Shown here: positions 1 to 7,918 of the stretch, in pieces
How the letters are laid out: every line of letters begins with the position of its first letter
Numbering within the stretch: the stretch's first letter is position 1
Assembly: GCA_016987375.1 (NCBI GenBank)
Contig: PJRA01000297.1
Coordinates: 426,477-438,922, forward strand
DNA length: 12,446 bases
DNA from: Brachionus koreanus
Taxonomy: Eukaryota; Rotifera; Eurotatoria; Ploima; Brachionidae
Reading direction: 5' to 3'
Notes under the pieces: generated by a model
Told to the model about the DNA's origin: nothing
Databases searched by the model: none
Seen by the model: the letters and a program-made list of their open reading frames with translations, nothing else
Made by a program: the position numbers and the translations under genes

Positions 1-316
1 AAAAATACTACCACAGCACTGAATCCTCTATTCAAGGCTATTATTAATTTATTTATTTAAAGTTTAAGTCCCATGGACAAATTGAAGTATATAAAAAAAA
101 AAAATTTTAATCAAATAAGTCCTTTTTACATTTATTAATTTAACTAGATGAGTTTATACTTAAGATAAAAGAGTTAGAGTAAAAGAGTTAGTAGAAAGAT
201 ATATTAAAGTAAGACACAATTATACATAAAAATCTATCTTTAGCAGATCATTTAATAAATAAAAAAAGTTATCGTAGTTTAGGCTAAATTCCATATTTAA
301 TTTGATTTGGGAAACA
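1..316. other. AT-rich non-coding stretch with short repeats
   Basis: No gene is supported. At the left edge, read on the minus strand, CCATGGGACTTAAACTT (59-75) runs into a short AAATAAATAAAT tract (46-58). That resembles the A-rich tail of a LINE 3' end, like the tail of the minus-strand LINE at the other end of the window, but no coding part is attached. Two copies of TAAAAGAGTTAG lie 14 bases apart at 166-177 and 180-191. A minus-strand frame stays open from 417 down to a stop at 220-222 without an early ATG, and may be a shadow of the plus-strand segment at 317. Confidence 0.4.
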
Positions 317-596
317 ATGAATTTCACTAAATCAACTAGACCACCATTTTCCTCAATAAATAAACGATCAATTATTGCTAGAGAAGTCTTAGAACTAATC
401 CAAAATAATCCAAAACATCAATATGAGTCTTTTTCTCCACATGATTAGGTTGTTTGCAAAAGGAGGTTTTTTTCTGATCAAACTTTTCATAATTTCCGCA
501 AAGGAAGGTCAAAATATTCCAGCATACTGAGCTATTCTTTACTTGCTTTAAAAAGAATATCTTGTGTTTTGTGTATAGTTGTTCAATTATCTCTAA
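317..596 (+). pseudogene. Decayed coding segment, product not recognised
   Basis: From the ATG at 317 one frame runs 43 codons to a TAG at 446-448. The same frame then stays open 52 more codons and meets CTAACTGTAAGG, which contains a GTAAG splice-donor-like sequence at about 597. In the first 43 codons G+C is about 37% at codon positions 1 and 2 but only about 14% at position 3. This is the periodicity expected of coding DNA in an AT-rich genome, and the segment is visibly richer in G+C than its flanks. Recognisable strings are RPPFSSINKRSIIAREVLEL, then after the stop CKRRFFSD and FHNFRKG. I recognise no family. The TAG may have replaced a sense codon such as TGG, so a broken gene or transposon relic is the simplest reading. 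The opposite strand shares the same wobble positions and is also open over 223-417, so the coding strand is not certain. Confidence 0.35.
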
Positions 597-608
597 CTGT
601 AAGGTTTA

Positions 609-1195
609 TGTATTTTTTTTGTTTCAATTGATTTTATTTTTTCATTCATTTATTTTGTTTTAGTTCTTAAAGAATCAATTTTTTTTTTCTTCTGGATTTT
701 TTTTTTCAATACAAACTTTTATAACATTTATTTTTTGGAATGGGGACTGAAAAGAAGGGGAAAAGCCGTTCGGGATAGTCCTAGGGGTAAATCTCTCAAA
801 TTTATTTTATTAAATGAGTTCTTAAAGAAAGATTTTTTTACATAATTCTAGAAATATTATTCTGTGAAATATTAATGATAAAATAAAATTAGTTATTGCC
901 AACAAGGAGATAGTTTTTGAAATGTAAAATCAAATAAGTAAAGGTGCTTTAAATTTTAATGATCAAAGTAATTATATTTTAAAATATGCAAAATATTTAG
1001 AATAACAATTAATTTAATTATTGTTTAAGTACAAGTCATGAAATGGCTGCGAAATCAAATTAAATTTGCGACAAATTTTTAATTTTCTGACTGTTTATTT
1101 CTAAATTAGTTTCATATTTTTTTTTACCTTTTTTGTACTCTTAATTCTGCTCAACAAAACTATTCTAGAAAAATATTTTCTTTTTTTTTAATTAT
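609..1195. other. Gene-free AT-rich stretch
   Basis: No coding region is supported. One short G-rich island (738-786) stands out. It contains GGGGACT at 741 and AGTCC at 777, which could pair as a weak stem, and its minus strand has a short proline- and phenylalanine-rich open stretch of fewer than 25 codons. TTCTAGAA occurs near 847 and 1162 but is a common AT-rich octamer. The rest is poly-T runs and simple AT sequence. Confidence 0.5.
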
Positions 1196-1235
1196 TTTAT
1201 TAAATGTTAATAAAAATTTTTACATTAAATTTATT
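1196..1235 (-). promoter_or_regulatory. Poly(A) signals at the end of the 128-aa ORF
   Basis: On the minus strand AATAAA occurs twice just at the end of the coding exon. The first copy (1230-1235) overlaps the tandem stop TAATAA. The second (1196-1201) lies about 33 bases past the stop and is followed by an A-rich run. The second is the better placed polyadenylation signal. Both would give an extremely short 3' UTR. AATAAA is common by chance in DNA this AT-rich, so position rather than mere presence is the evidence. Confidence 0.45.
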
Positions 1236-1620
1236 ATTCGTCGTTAACTAATTCATTTAAATTTTCTAGCTCGTTAGTTCGTCTTAGGTTTTTTGCATCT
1301 TGGGATGAAGAATCGTCGCCTTGGATTTCGGCAGTCAAATTTTCAACCTCGTTGGTGCGATGAAGCTTGAAATTGGTCTGTTGGGATTCTGTTTTATCGT
1401 TTCCGAGACCAGAAAGATCATTGCCACAGCTAAGATTGTGATTGTTAGCAAGAGAACGAGTATTAACGGATGTGGTGGATGGCACAACGTCTTTGTTAAT
1501 GAGCGAATTGGACCGGAGCAAATGTGCATCTAAGAATTGTTTTCTTTGATTAGTTTCACACGAGTATGTATTCTGCTTTTTTAGGGCTTTCACCTCTGTA
1601 TCACCTGTTGATGACGACAT
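1234..1620 (-). CDS. Ser/Asn-rich 128-aa ORF, probable last exon
   Basis: This is the longest and most convincing host coding stretch. It reads 128 codons from the ATG at 1618-1620 to TAATAA, far longer than expected by chance at this base composition. The protein is hydrophilic and rich in Ser, Asn, Thr, Glu and Asp. It has no membrane segment, signal peptide or known domain that I can see. It carries a repeated short motif: LLRSNSLIN (34-42), LHRTNEVENL (86-95) and LRRTNELENL (112-121), with consensus Leu-x-Arg-Thr/Ser-Asn, then a Glu-x-Glu-Asn-Leu ending in the last two copies. An acidic linker with a serine run (102-108) separates those two, and the C terminus is acidic (NDE). On the minus strand a run of eight T followed by AG ends at 1631, just before AATAGTAGAT and the ATG. 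The frame is open across that junction, so this may be the 3' terminal exon of a larger protein with the ATG internal, or a single coding exon behind a 5' UTR intron. It looks like the disordered tail of a signalling or scaffold protein. I do not recognise the family. Confidence 0.7.
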   Translation of the reverse strand: MSSSTGDTEVKALKKQNTYSCETNQRKQFLDAHLLRSNSLINKDVVPSTTSVNTRSLANNHNLSCGNDLSGLGNDKTESQQTNFKLHRTNEVENLTAEIQGDDSSSQDAKNLRRTNELENLNELVNDE

Positions 1621-1630
1621 ATCTACTATT

Positions 1631-1650
1631 CTAAAAAAAATCAAAATTTA
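1631..1650 (-). promoter_or_regulatory. Splice acceptor in front of the 128-aa exon
   Basis: Reading the minus strand, TTTTGATTTTTTTTAG ends at 1631 and the exon would begin at 1630. The polypyrimidine run directly followed by AG, in an otherwise A/T-mixed region, is a textbook metazoan 3' splice site. The exon would start with the last base of a codon, followed by Ile-Val-Asp-Met-Ser. No partnering upstream exon or donor could be identified in the AT-rich sequence at higher coordinates. Confidence 0.55.
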
Positions 1651-3228
1651 AAAATCATAAATTATAAATGCACAAAAGTTGAATAAAAATTAAAGTTTAT
1701 ACAGCAAAGAAAAATACGAAATAAAAATCGAAAATAATCTTTGTATCTGCTGGTTTATTGTTCAAATTGGTAATTAATCTAATCTAAAGATTAGATATGA
1801 AATCAATCAAATAATGATTAATGTCAGTTAGATTTTAACCCAAGTCGAATTCTTGAAATAGTTGAAACTCAAGGAATTTAAAATCAAACTAATAAGAGAA
1901 CAACCATCTATTTAACAATAAAATTAAAAAAAAAAATTTTTTTGAATATTTTCAAAATCATATTAATTTATCAGTAATTTTGACTGATAAATAAAAAATT
2001 ACGTAATTTATCTAAATTAATTAATTGTAAAATTATGTCTTAATTTCGTTGTTTTATGATCACTGTATAAGCTCAAATTCTCTCTTCATACAACTTTTGA
2101 ATCAACCTGTTAAATGTTCAGTTTTTTTTTTTTCATTAAATAATAAATGTCAATAATTATTACAAGAAATTGAATAAAAAACAACTCAGACACAAGTTCA
2201 CTTGCACTTTCTAAAAATAATTATAATAATATTTTAATTTTTTTTTCAAATAAAATTTGATAAGTAATTTAACAAGTATAGAATTGAATTTAAAACTTAA
2301 ATCAGAGCATAATTGAGGATAAAATTTATCCTGCAAATTTTATTTAAATCGAAAAAATGAAAGATCACTTTTATTACTGAACAAAAAATCGATTATCTCT
2401 GATTGAATATTTTTAATTTTCAGTTTATTACTTTGAAAATAAATCATAATTAAATTCAATTTTGAAATGACTTGAATTAAACTCTCAAATTAGTCTGGAA
2501 ATTCAAAAGCTGAAATTCTAATTGTTCTTAATTAAATAATTATTTTTTAAATTTTTGCCTCATTAGATATTTATTCATTAAAATCAATTAAAACATTATG
2601 TTTTTTTTTGTAATTTTGGAACATTTCTAAATATTTAAGCGTATATAAATCGCTCTAATCTAGCTTAGAAAAGCATTCTTGATTTAAAGATTAATTAAAT
2701 TTAAGAAGCGCAAAAAGTGTGCAATTTTCTTTTTTAATGGAAAAAAGATTACCTAGTCTAATTTTTTATCTTCGCTTAGCCTTAATTATTAGTTTATAAA
2801 TAGAAGCACTTTTTATATTTCTTAAATAAAAAATAATCCAAAAATTGGGTATATTTTGCTGGAAAAATAGATAATTATCCCAGGTAAAAAATTCTATAAA
2901 TTTGATAAAAGAAAAATTTGAACTTTTATTTTTCCAAATACCTGCGACAAACTGAAAGTTTATAAAAAATTTCTTTTAAAGGTCAAATATTATCTAAATA
3001 TTTTTACCTAAAATATCATCAAGTTTTTTAGTTATAGTTAAATAAAACTATATAAAAATTAAATTACTTGTTATTTATTTAAAAATATTCAATTTTTTTT
3101 CCTTTCAAACTTTTTGAAGAAAATTTTAAATAATCTTAAAAATATTTTGCAACAAATTTGAACTTGATCCATTGAACTCAACAATTTATATCTCAATTGT
3201 ATTTAGGTATGGTTGACTGCAGACAAAT
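1651..3228. other. Gene-free AT-rich stretch, possible intron
   Basis: No coding region is supported. If the 128-aa exon is spliced, this is where its intron would lie. One clean hairpin is present at 1777-1796, ATCTAATCT pairing with AGATTAGAT around a two-base loop. At 2638-2654 the plus strand reads AGCG, a TATATAAAT core, then CGCT. This is TATA-like, but no gene follows it. TGGAAAAATA (2860-2869) and its complement (2927-2936) form a weak inverted repeat 57 bases apart. Confidence 0.5.
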
Positions 3229-3236
3229 AATTTGTC
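3229..3236. repeat. Left target-site duplication of the hAT-type element
   Basis: AATTTGTC here matches AATTTGTA at 3544-3551 in seven of eight positions. Both copies directly abut the inverted terminal repeats, as expected for an 8-bp duplication made on insertion. The single mismatch is at the last base. Confidence 0.65.
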
Positions 3237-3543
3237 CAGAATTGTTTAAAAGTCACAAGTCTAAGACTTTTTATTTATTTTGTTTACTTTTTATTTTATT
3301 TTATTTTCATATCCAAAGATGCTTTAAAAAAAGAATTTGAAATTTTAAAATTATAATTACAAAATTAATTTTAAAATTTAAAAATATAACCAATTTTTTT
3401 TTACAATTAAAAAATAATATAAATTATATAATTTCTTGAAGTCCGGACTTTGACTTTTACAAAATTAAAAATTAATTTAAAGTCTGGACTTGGACTTAAA
3501 TTCTAAAGACTTTGACTTTAATTTTGGACTTTTAAACAATCTG
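3237..3543. mobile_element. Non-autonomous hAT-type transposon (MITE), 307 bp
   Basis: The left end reads CAGAATTGTTTAAAAGTC (3237-3254). The right end, reverse-complemented from 3543, reads CAGATTGTTTAAAAGTC (3527-3543), so the terminal inverted repeats are identical except for one inserted A. The flanking 8-mers are AATTTGTC (3229-3236) and AATTTGTA (3544-3551), a target-site duplication matching at 7 of 8 bases. Ends starting with CAG and an 8-bp duplication are hallmarks of the hAT superfamily. Subterminal regions are full of AAGTC/GACTT repeats, several as small palindromes: AAGTCTAAGACTT (3257-3269), AAGTCCGGACTT (3439-3450) and AAGTCTGGACTT (3480-3491). Such clustered motifs are typical of hAT transposase binding sites. 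The interior is simple AT sequence with a (TTTTA)n run near 3288-3307 and no ORF, so any movement would need a transposase encoded elsewhere. The superfamily is inferred from the ends alone. Confidence 0.75.
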
Positions 3544-3551
3544 AATTTGTA

Positions 3552-4169
3552 TTGAGTAAATAACTGTAAATAAATGCTTGAATTGAAAGTTATAAAATAA
3601 ACATTATTTATAAATCAAAATTTCAATGAATTGATAAAAGATTTTGACTTATAGGTCTACAAATTATTTTAACAGATGAAGTGTTTTAAATTTTCAAATT
3701 TTAGATTTAAAATTCAATTCAAGAAATTAAAAAAGAATTTATGAAATTGTCAATCAGTGATTTAGTAAACATAAATTATTGGATTTATATATAATTTCAC
3801 TTTTTTATAGAATTAAGAAAAACAATTCATATACTTTTTTATTATTATGATTAAATAATTTTTGAAAGCAACTAAATTTAACTGGTAATGGATAATCATT
3901 ACAAACAAGTCTCGAATTAAATTTTTTTTATTTTTCTTAAATTTGAAAGACTCTTGTATCTAGCATTTTTATTATAAAATATAAAATAAATATAAAATAG
4001 CATAAGATAGAAACTAATCATTCAGTTTGTGTGTCAAATAAGAATTAAATATCCTTAAAGTTTTCAATAAATAATGAAAAATTCTAATAATGCTCTTAAA
4101 TTTTTTTGGAATTAACCCATACTCATTTAAATGTAAAATGCGAACACTAAAGAGTCTTTACTTTAAAAA
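3552..4169. other. Gene-free AT-rich stretch
   Basis: No coding region is supported. The sequence is AT-rich with short imperfect inverted repeats, for example ACAAGTCT near 3904 and a partial complement near 3948, none long enough to be meaningful. The 68-codon frame beginning at 4090 is discussed with the hairpin cluster that follows. Confidence 0.5.
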
Positions 4170-4347
4170 TAAGCCCAGTGTACGGCTTAACATTGCCTTA
4201 ATTAGACAGCTATCACCAGCGATTAGAATCATTTTTTATTTTAAATTTAAATTTTTTTTAAAGAAATTTTTTTCAAAAATTAAAATAAAATCATAGTGGG
4301 GACTTCGTCCCCCCTCCTTATAATTCACCCCTCAACTTGAAAAGTTG
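4170..4347. other. Cluster of three perfect hairpins, unknown element or ncRNA
   Basis: Three perfect 6-bp stems lie within 180 bases: TAAGCC/GGCTTA (4170-4175 with 4184-4189, loop CAGTGTAC), GGGGAC/GTCCCC (4298-4303 with 4307-4312, loop TTC) and CAACTT/AAGTTG (4333-4338 with 4342-4347, loop GAA). The first two are unusually G+C-rich for this DNA. The interval also holds a G+C-richer patch at 4170-4228. An open frame from an ATG at 4090 ends at 4294-4296, directly before the second hairpin. Its first half is mixed, but its last 20 residues are only Phe, Lys, Ile, Ser and similar low-complexity residues, so I do not call it a gene. Candidates are a structured RNA, a transposon end, or a transcript 3' end. 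The sequence alone does not decide. Confidence 0.35.
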
Positions 4348-6915
4348 TTTTCTTTAAGTAAAACAAATTTTAACTACATTGAATATTAAAAGATTAATCA
4401 CCATTAAAATTTAACTTATGGCATTTTTTTGGAACCTTAATTTTATAAGAAAAAGTCTTAGTTAGTATTACTTAAAAAAAAACTATAAATGAATAAGTTT
4501 TCTATTTTATATTAAAACTGTCTTTTTTAAGAAACTTAGTTCTAATTTGAATTAAGATACGATCTATCTAATAACCGTAAATCTTTAAAGATTTTTTAAT
4601 TAATAACTTTGCCTCATTCTATTTCAGGAAGTTGTCTTTTTTTATACCTATATCTAGGGATTTTTTATCAAATAGATTTAACTTTTGTAAATATTTATGT
4701 CACCTAATCAAAAGATCTGTTTTTTAGTTCAAAAAAATTTTTTTATGGATCATTTTCTATTTAATTAATTTTGTTATCATTTTTATACATTTGTTACCTT
4801 ATCCATGCGGAGCATCTTTTAATTAAAATGTTTATAAACTTTAAAGCCTCATTCTATTTTGACCCATCAGTATTTTTTAAAAGATTTAGATCTAAAGAAT
4901 AAACAGATTAATTGATGATGCTATTAAATTTAACTGTGTATAAAAAATTCTATTTTTAAATAATAAAAATTCAAAAAAATCGATTGTTGATAATTAATTA
5001 TATAGTTCTTTATTTCTAAAACTTTATTATTTTATAAAGCAAGACAATAAAAATACTCATCATCTTGTAGAATTCTTCGTAATATTTAAATATATCTAAA
5101 TATATTCAATAATTTAAAGATTTTGATTATTTAATAATTTTAAAATTCTAATTTATATAATATACTCAATAAGAGAATATGACTTTTACTTTTTTAAAAT
5201 TTTTCGGGAGTTAAATTTTGCGCTATTAAACTAATTTTTTAAAATAAAATCCTATAACTTGCATTTTTTTATCAATTATATATACAATCAATTAATTTTT
5301 TTGAATTGATGTCTAATGACTTGGCGCCTATTTTGAATAAATTTGAAAGCTTTTAATCAAAAAAGACTGTAGCTATATTTATTTAATTAATAAACAGTAA
5401 AAAACTAACTCTTTCTAACCTCATATACAAATCTTTTAACATGGCGAAGATTTTTTATCCAGTACAACCATTGTAAAAAAAAAGTATTTTAAAAAAATAG
5501 ATTATCAGAAGGAGAAAGATTAGGACTGTATACTGAGGAAGAAGTTCGATCACTTCCAGTTCGTTGAATATCGAAATCTCTCTAATCATGAGGAAAAATT
5601 TAAAGCTTTCATTTTATAAAATTTTTAGATTTAAATAAACAAAAAGTTAAACGTATTATTTTGAAGAGCATTTCATTCTGTTTATTTTAACATGACTTTA
5701 GAATTATAAAGATGCTTAAATTAAAAATAATTACCCTTTTAAAAACGCAAAGTTTTATGACTCAACATTATATATCTAAAATTAAAGAGGTATAACTTGT
5801 GCGTAATGTATAATTTCTAATTCTCTTAGAAATAATTTAAGGTGGTTATGCTTTAAAATTACTTTAGAACCCTGAATTTTAAATTAAGTCTTGACTCGCA
5901 CTTAAAAATATTGTTCCCTCAATAATATTTATTTAAAAATAAATTTATATTATGTTAGGCTCTATTTAATGTTGCTATAAAATAGATAATTATTTTAACG
6001 TAAAACGTTTAAGCTCTATTAATTGATTTATTTTCTGTTTTTAGAAAGAAAAAATTTCAAATTAAAGAAATTAAAAAGCATCCGTTTAAATTTGGACATA
6101 TTCTGTTTGAAAAATTAAGGGAACAGAAAATGAAATTATTTTTTATATTTAAGCAAAACTACTACGGAAAGAATATTTTTTAAAATTTAATAAATGAAAT
6201 GAATTTCCTTTTTACCAGCATCAAAAACAAGCTTTTCACAGAAATTAAAAGCGCCTTTTAAAATATAAAAAGAATAAAATTTTTTTTAATAAAAGCCTTT
6301 CATTGATTTCGACTAGATTAATCTTTCAATCGATATAAATCAAAATATATTTTTCTAAATACCAAAAGTTAAAAGTCAAATTGATTTTTCAAATAAAAAT
6401 TCTTTAGAAAATAGAAAAAAATTATTAAAAGAATAAATAAAAATTTTGAAAAAAATAGTAAAAAGAGTTAAAAAAATTTAATACTGGTGAAATGATCATA
6501 TTTTTTTGAACAGACACTATTAAATAATTCTATTTTTGGTCTTAATTTTGATTAAAAATGATTTTTAATTTATTTAATTTTATTATTAAAAACAATAAAC
6601 AATAAACTACATAAAAAAACCATTTAAACTATCGGGTTTTGTGAAATTTGGTACTAAATAAAAAAATAGAACAAAATGAAAATTAATGCTTAAAAAGCTT
6701 ATAACTTATTTTCTGAAGGCTTTTAATTAGCTCTTTAAGTGCAACAAACTGCAACAAATTTAATTGCATCAAAAGTCAAAGTCTCCTAATGATGTGCAAA
6801 GACTCTGCAAAATGCACTATAGCCAAATTTATCTAAATTTAAATAATGTTAAACTTGCGGAGTTGTTCCTAATAGAGAATTTAAAAAATAGCTGAAAACA
6901 AGGAAATTAATAAAA
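4348..6915. other. Long gene-free AT-rich stretch
   Basis: I see no supportable gene. GCCTCATTCTATTT occurs twice (4611-4624 and 4846-4859), each preceded by a similar TTTTAATTAA context, which hints at an old dispersed or local repeat. A short open scrap at 5491-5557 contains LSEGERLGLYTEEEVRSLPV before a stop. Another runs from a T-rich AG at 6044 to a stop at 6181 (HPFKFGHILFEKLREQK). Both are within the length expected by chance. Around 6740-6820 the sequence is richer in G+C, with TGCAACAAA twice in tandem (6740-6758). Its plus frame (SQSLLMMCKDSAKCTIAKF) could be an eroded part of the LINE that follows, but the match is too loose to call. Confidence 0.45.
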
Positions 6916-7132
6916 TATCTTCATTTATGCAGTACCATTAGAACTTTACATAAATAATCATTTAGTAAATGTTATTCAAGGTAGCGTTGTCTGTCTGACT
7001 ATGTTAATACTCTCTATTTCTGACTTCAAAAATTATATACCATTGAGCGCAGAAATCGAAAAATATGCCGACAAAATCTTGGGCTACATACTTGCTACAG
7101 CAAAAAGTAATATCCCCTCAAAAAATAATTAA
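6916..7132 (+). pseudogene. Possible LINE ORF2 fragment, endonuclease-RT linker
   Basis: One frame is open for about 71 codons with no early ATG and ends at TAA 7130-7132. Its last part reads PLSAEIEKYADKILGYILAT, then AKSNIPSKN. In LINE-type ORF2 proteins the region after the AP-type endonuclease typically has an amphipathic helix followed by an A-K-x-x-I-P-x-K stretch before the reverse transcriptase fingers, and this matches that pattern. It lies on the same strand as the RT tail 15 bases further on, so the entire RT palm, which normally separates the two parts by well over a kilobase, is missing. The piece is therefore either one internally deleted LINE or two neighbouring relics. The assignment rests on a short pattern and on position. 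Confidence 0.4.
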
Positions 7133-7147
7133 TGAATTAGATTATTG

Positions 7148-7450
7148 ATGTACAGACAACTAAATGAAATTAAATTCTCAAAATTGAAATTCTCGACTCA
7201 TATAAAAATCCAGACTAACAAAGCAACCGTGCTACTCAGTCAGTTAAGAAGATTCAAATGGACGACTGAGACTTTCAAGACTATAATGCGCATATGTAAG
7301 ACCACATCTGGAATATGCATTAGCTGTCTGGGCAAATTCTAGAAAGAAAGATATAAGCGTTAAACTCGAGAAGTAATAGAAGCCTCAACAGTCAGTCAAT
7401 TCAAAAACAGATATGATTCATACAGGTCCAGCAAAAAGAAATCCACTTAA
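7148..7450 (+). pseudogene. LINE reverse transcriptase C-terminal fragment, frameshifted and deleted
   Basis: Three reading frames together spell the end of a non-LTR retrotransposon ORF2. Frame one from 7148 gives LKFSTHIKIQTNKATVLLSQ and then LRRFKWTTETFKTI, the thumb region after the YLG motif. A frameshift near 7290 leads to YVRPHLEYALAVWANS (7293-7340), the well-known LINE motif, followed by RKKDISVKLEK and a stop at 7374-7376. A third frame then gives VSQFKNRYDSYRSSKKKST and a stop at 7448-7450, which resembles the extreme C terminus. The usual stretch between Leu-Glu-Lys-Val and this terminus (Val-Gln-Arg-Arg-Ala-Thr-Lys and the Arg-Arg-x-Arg-Gly-Asp block) is absent, so there is an internal deletion at about 7372-7385. 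The element is dead. It most resembles Jockey/CR1-type LINEs, but the clade cannot be fixed by eye. Confidence 0.8.
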
Positions 7451-7700
7451 TCAAACACAGGGTCATAGCAGTTTTTTTTTTTTAAATTGAAATTTTTAAT
7501 AATCCTGTAAATTGTCTTATTTTGTATTTCTCTTATCTTATTGCTTATTTTTGTCCTAATTATGTATCATTCATATGCCAATTATGTCTTTGTATACGAA
7601 TCTAGTTTCCGGTGTATCTAGCTATCATAGTTGTCTTGCTAATAAGATACATTCGCAAGCCTGCTTGCTATAGCTTATTATTAAACACCTAAAATAAAAT
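7451..7700 (+). mobile_element. LINE 3' UTR with nested hairpin
   Basis: After the ORF2 stop comes a poly-T run and then pyrimidine-rich sequence unlike the surrounding A/T mixture. Near its end is a nested stem: AATAAG (7641-7646) pairs with CTTATT (7674-7679), and inside it GCAAGC (7655-7660) pairs with GCTTGC (7663-7668) across two bases. The following AACACCTAAAATAAAAT is A-rich and probably marks the end of the element. A 3' hairpin before a simple A-rich tail is common in LINEs whose reverse transcriptase recognises their own RNA end. The exact boundary is estimated. Confidence 0.55.
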
Positions 7701-7701
7701 T

Positions 7702-7833
7702 ACCCTCGTCACAGACTGTGACAAATCAATCAAGCTATTCCTGAAAAGATAAATTCTAGAAACAGTCGATTCCTACCACTACCTGGGCTTCGAAATTAAT
7801 AAAAAGCACGATTTTTCTCACATCAACATCTAA
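7702..7833 (+). pseudogene. Second LINE RT fragment, thumb region
   Basis: One frame reads LVTDCDKSIKLFLKR, an in-frame TAA at 7750-7752, then ILETVDSYHYLGFEINKKH and DFSHINI before a stop at 7831. The pattern K-x-x-L-F-L, about ten residues, then V-x-x-Y-x-Y-L-G-F-x-I-N is typical of the palm-thumb junction of non-LTR reverse transcriptases. It begins directly after the 3' UTR of the previous LINE on the same strand, so it is a separate, 5'- and 3'-truncated copy, not a continuation. GTCACAG and CTGTGAC around one base (7708-7722) form a 15-nt palindrome within the coding part. A possible continuation (NKILKIIGITY) lies at about 7876-7908 in another frame. Confidence 0.7.
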
Positions 7834-7918
7834 AATAGCTTAATTTAACTTCAAAATTGAAATAGCGTTTAGAACAAAATCCTAAAAATCATTGGTATCA
7901 CATACTAGAACATTCAAG

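Noticed and set aside
1321..1533. 70-codon plus-strand frame and a 64-codon minus-strand frame inside the 128-aa exon.
   Set aside because: Both are shadows of the minus-strand exon, which is longer and has a splice acceptor, AATAAA signals and a repeated motif.
2638..2654. TATA-box promoter on the plus strand (GTATATAAATCGC).
   Set aside because: No coding region or exon follows, and TATA-like strings are frequent in this composition.
2860..2936. Inverted repeat TGGAAAAATA / TATTTTTCCA as the ends of a mini-transposon.
   Set aside because: The arms are only ten AT-rich bases with no matching flanking duplication, so chance is sufficient.
4090..4296. 68-codon plus-strand ORF.
   Set aside because: Length is within chance for this composition, the end is low-complexity Phe/Lys/Ile, and no motif was recognised. 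Its sequence is mentioned only with the hairpin cluster.
6045..6183. 46-codon frame after a T-rich AG, like an internal or last exon.
   Set aside because: Frames of this length are expected many times by chance here, and no domain or partner exon is visible.
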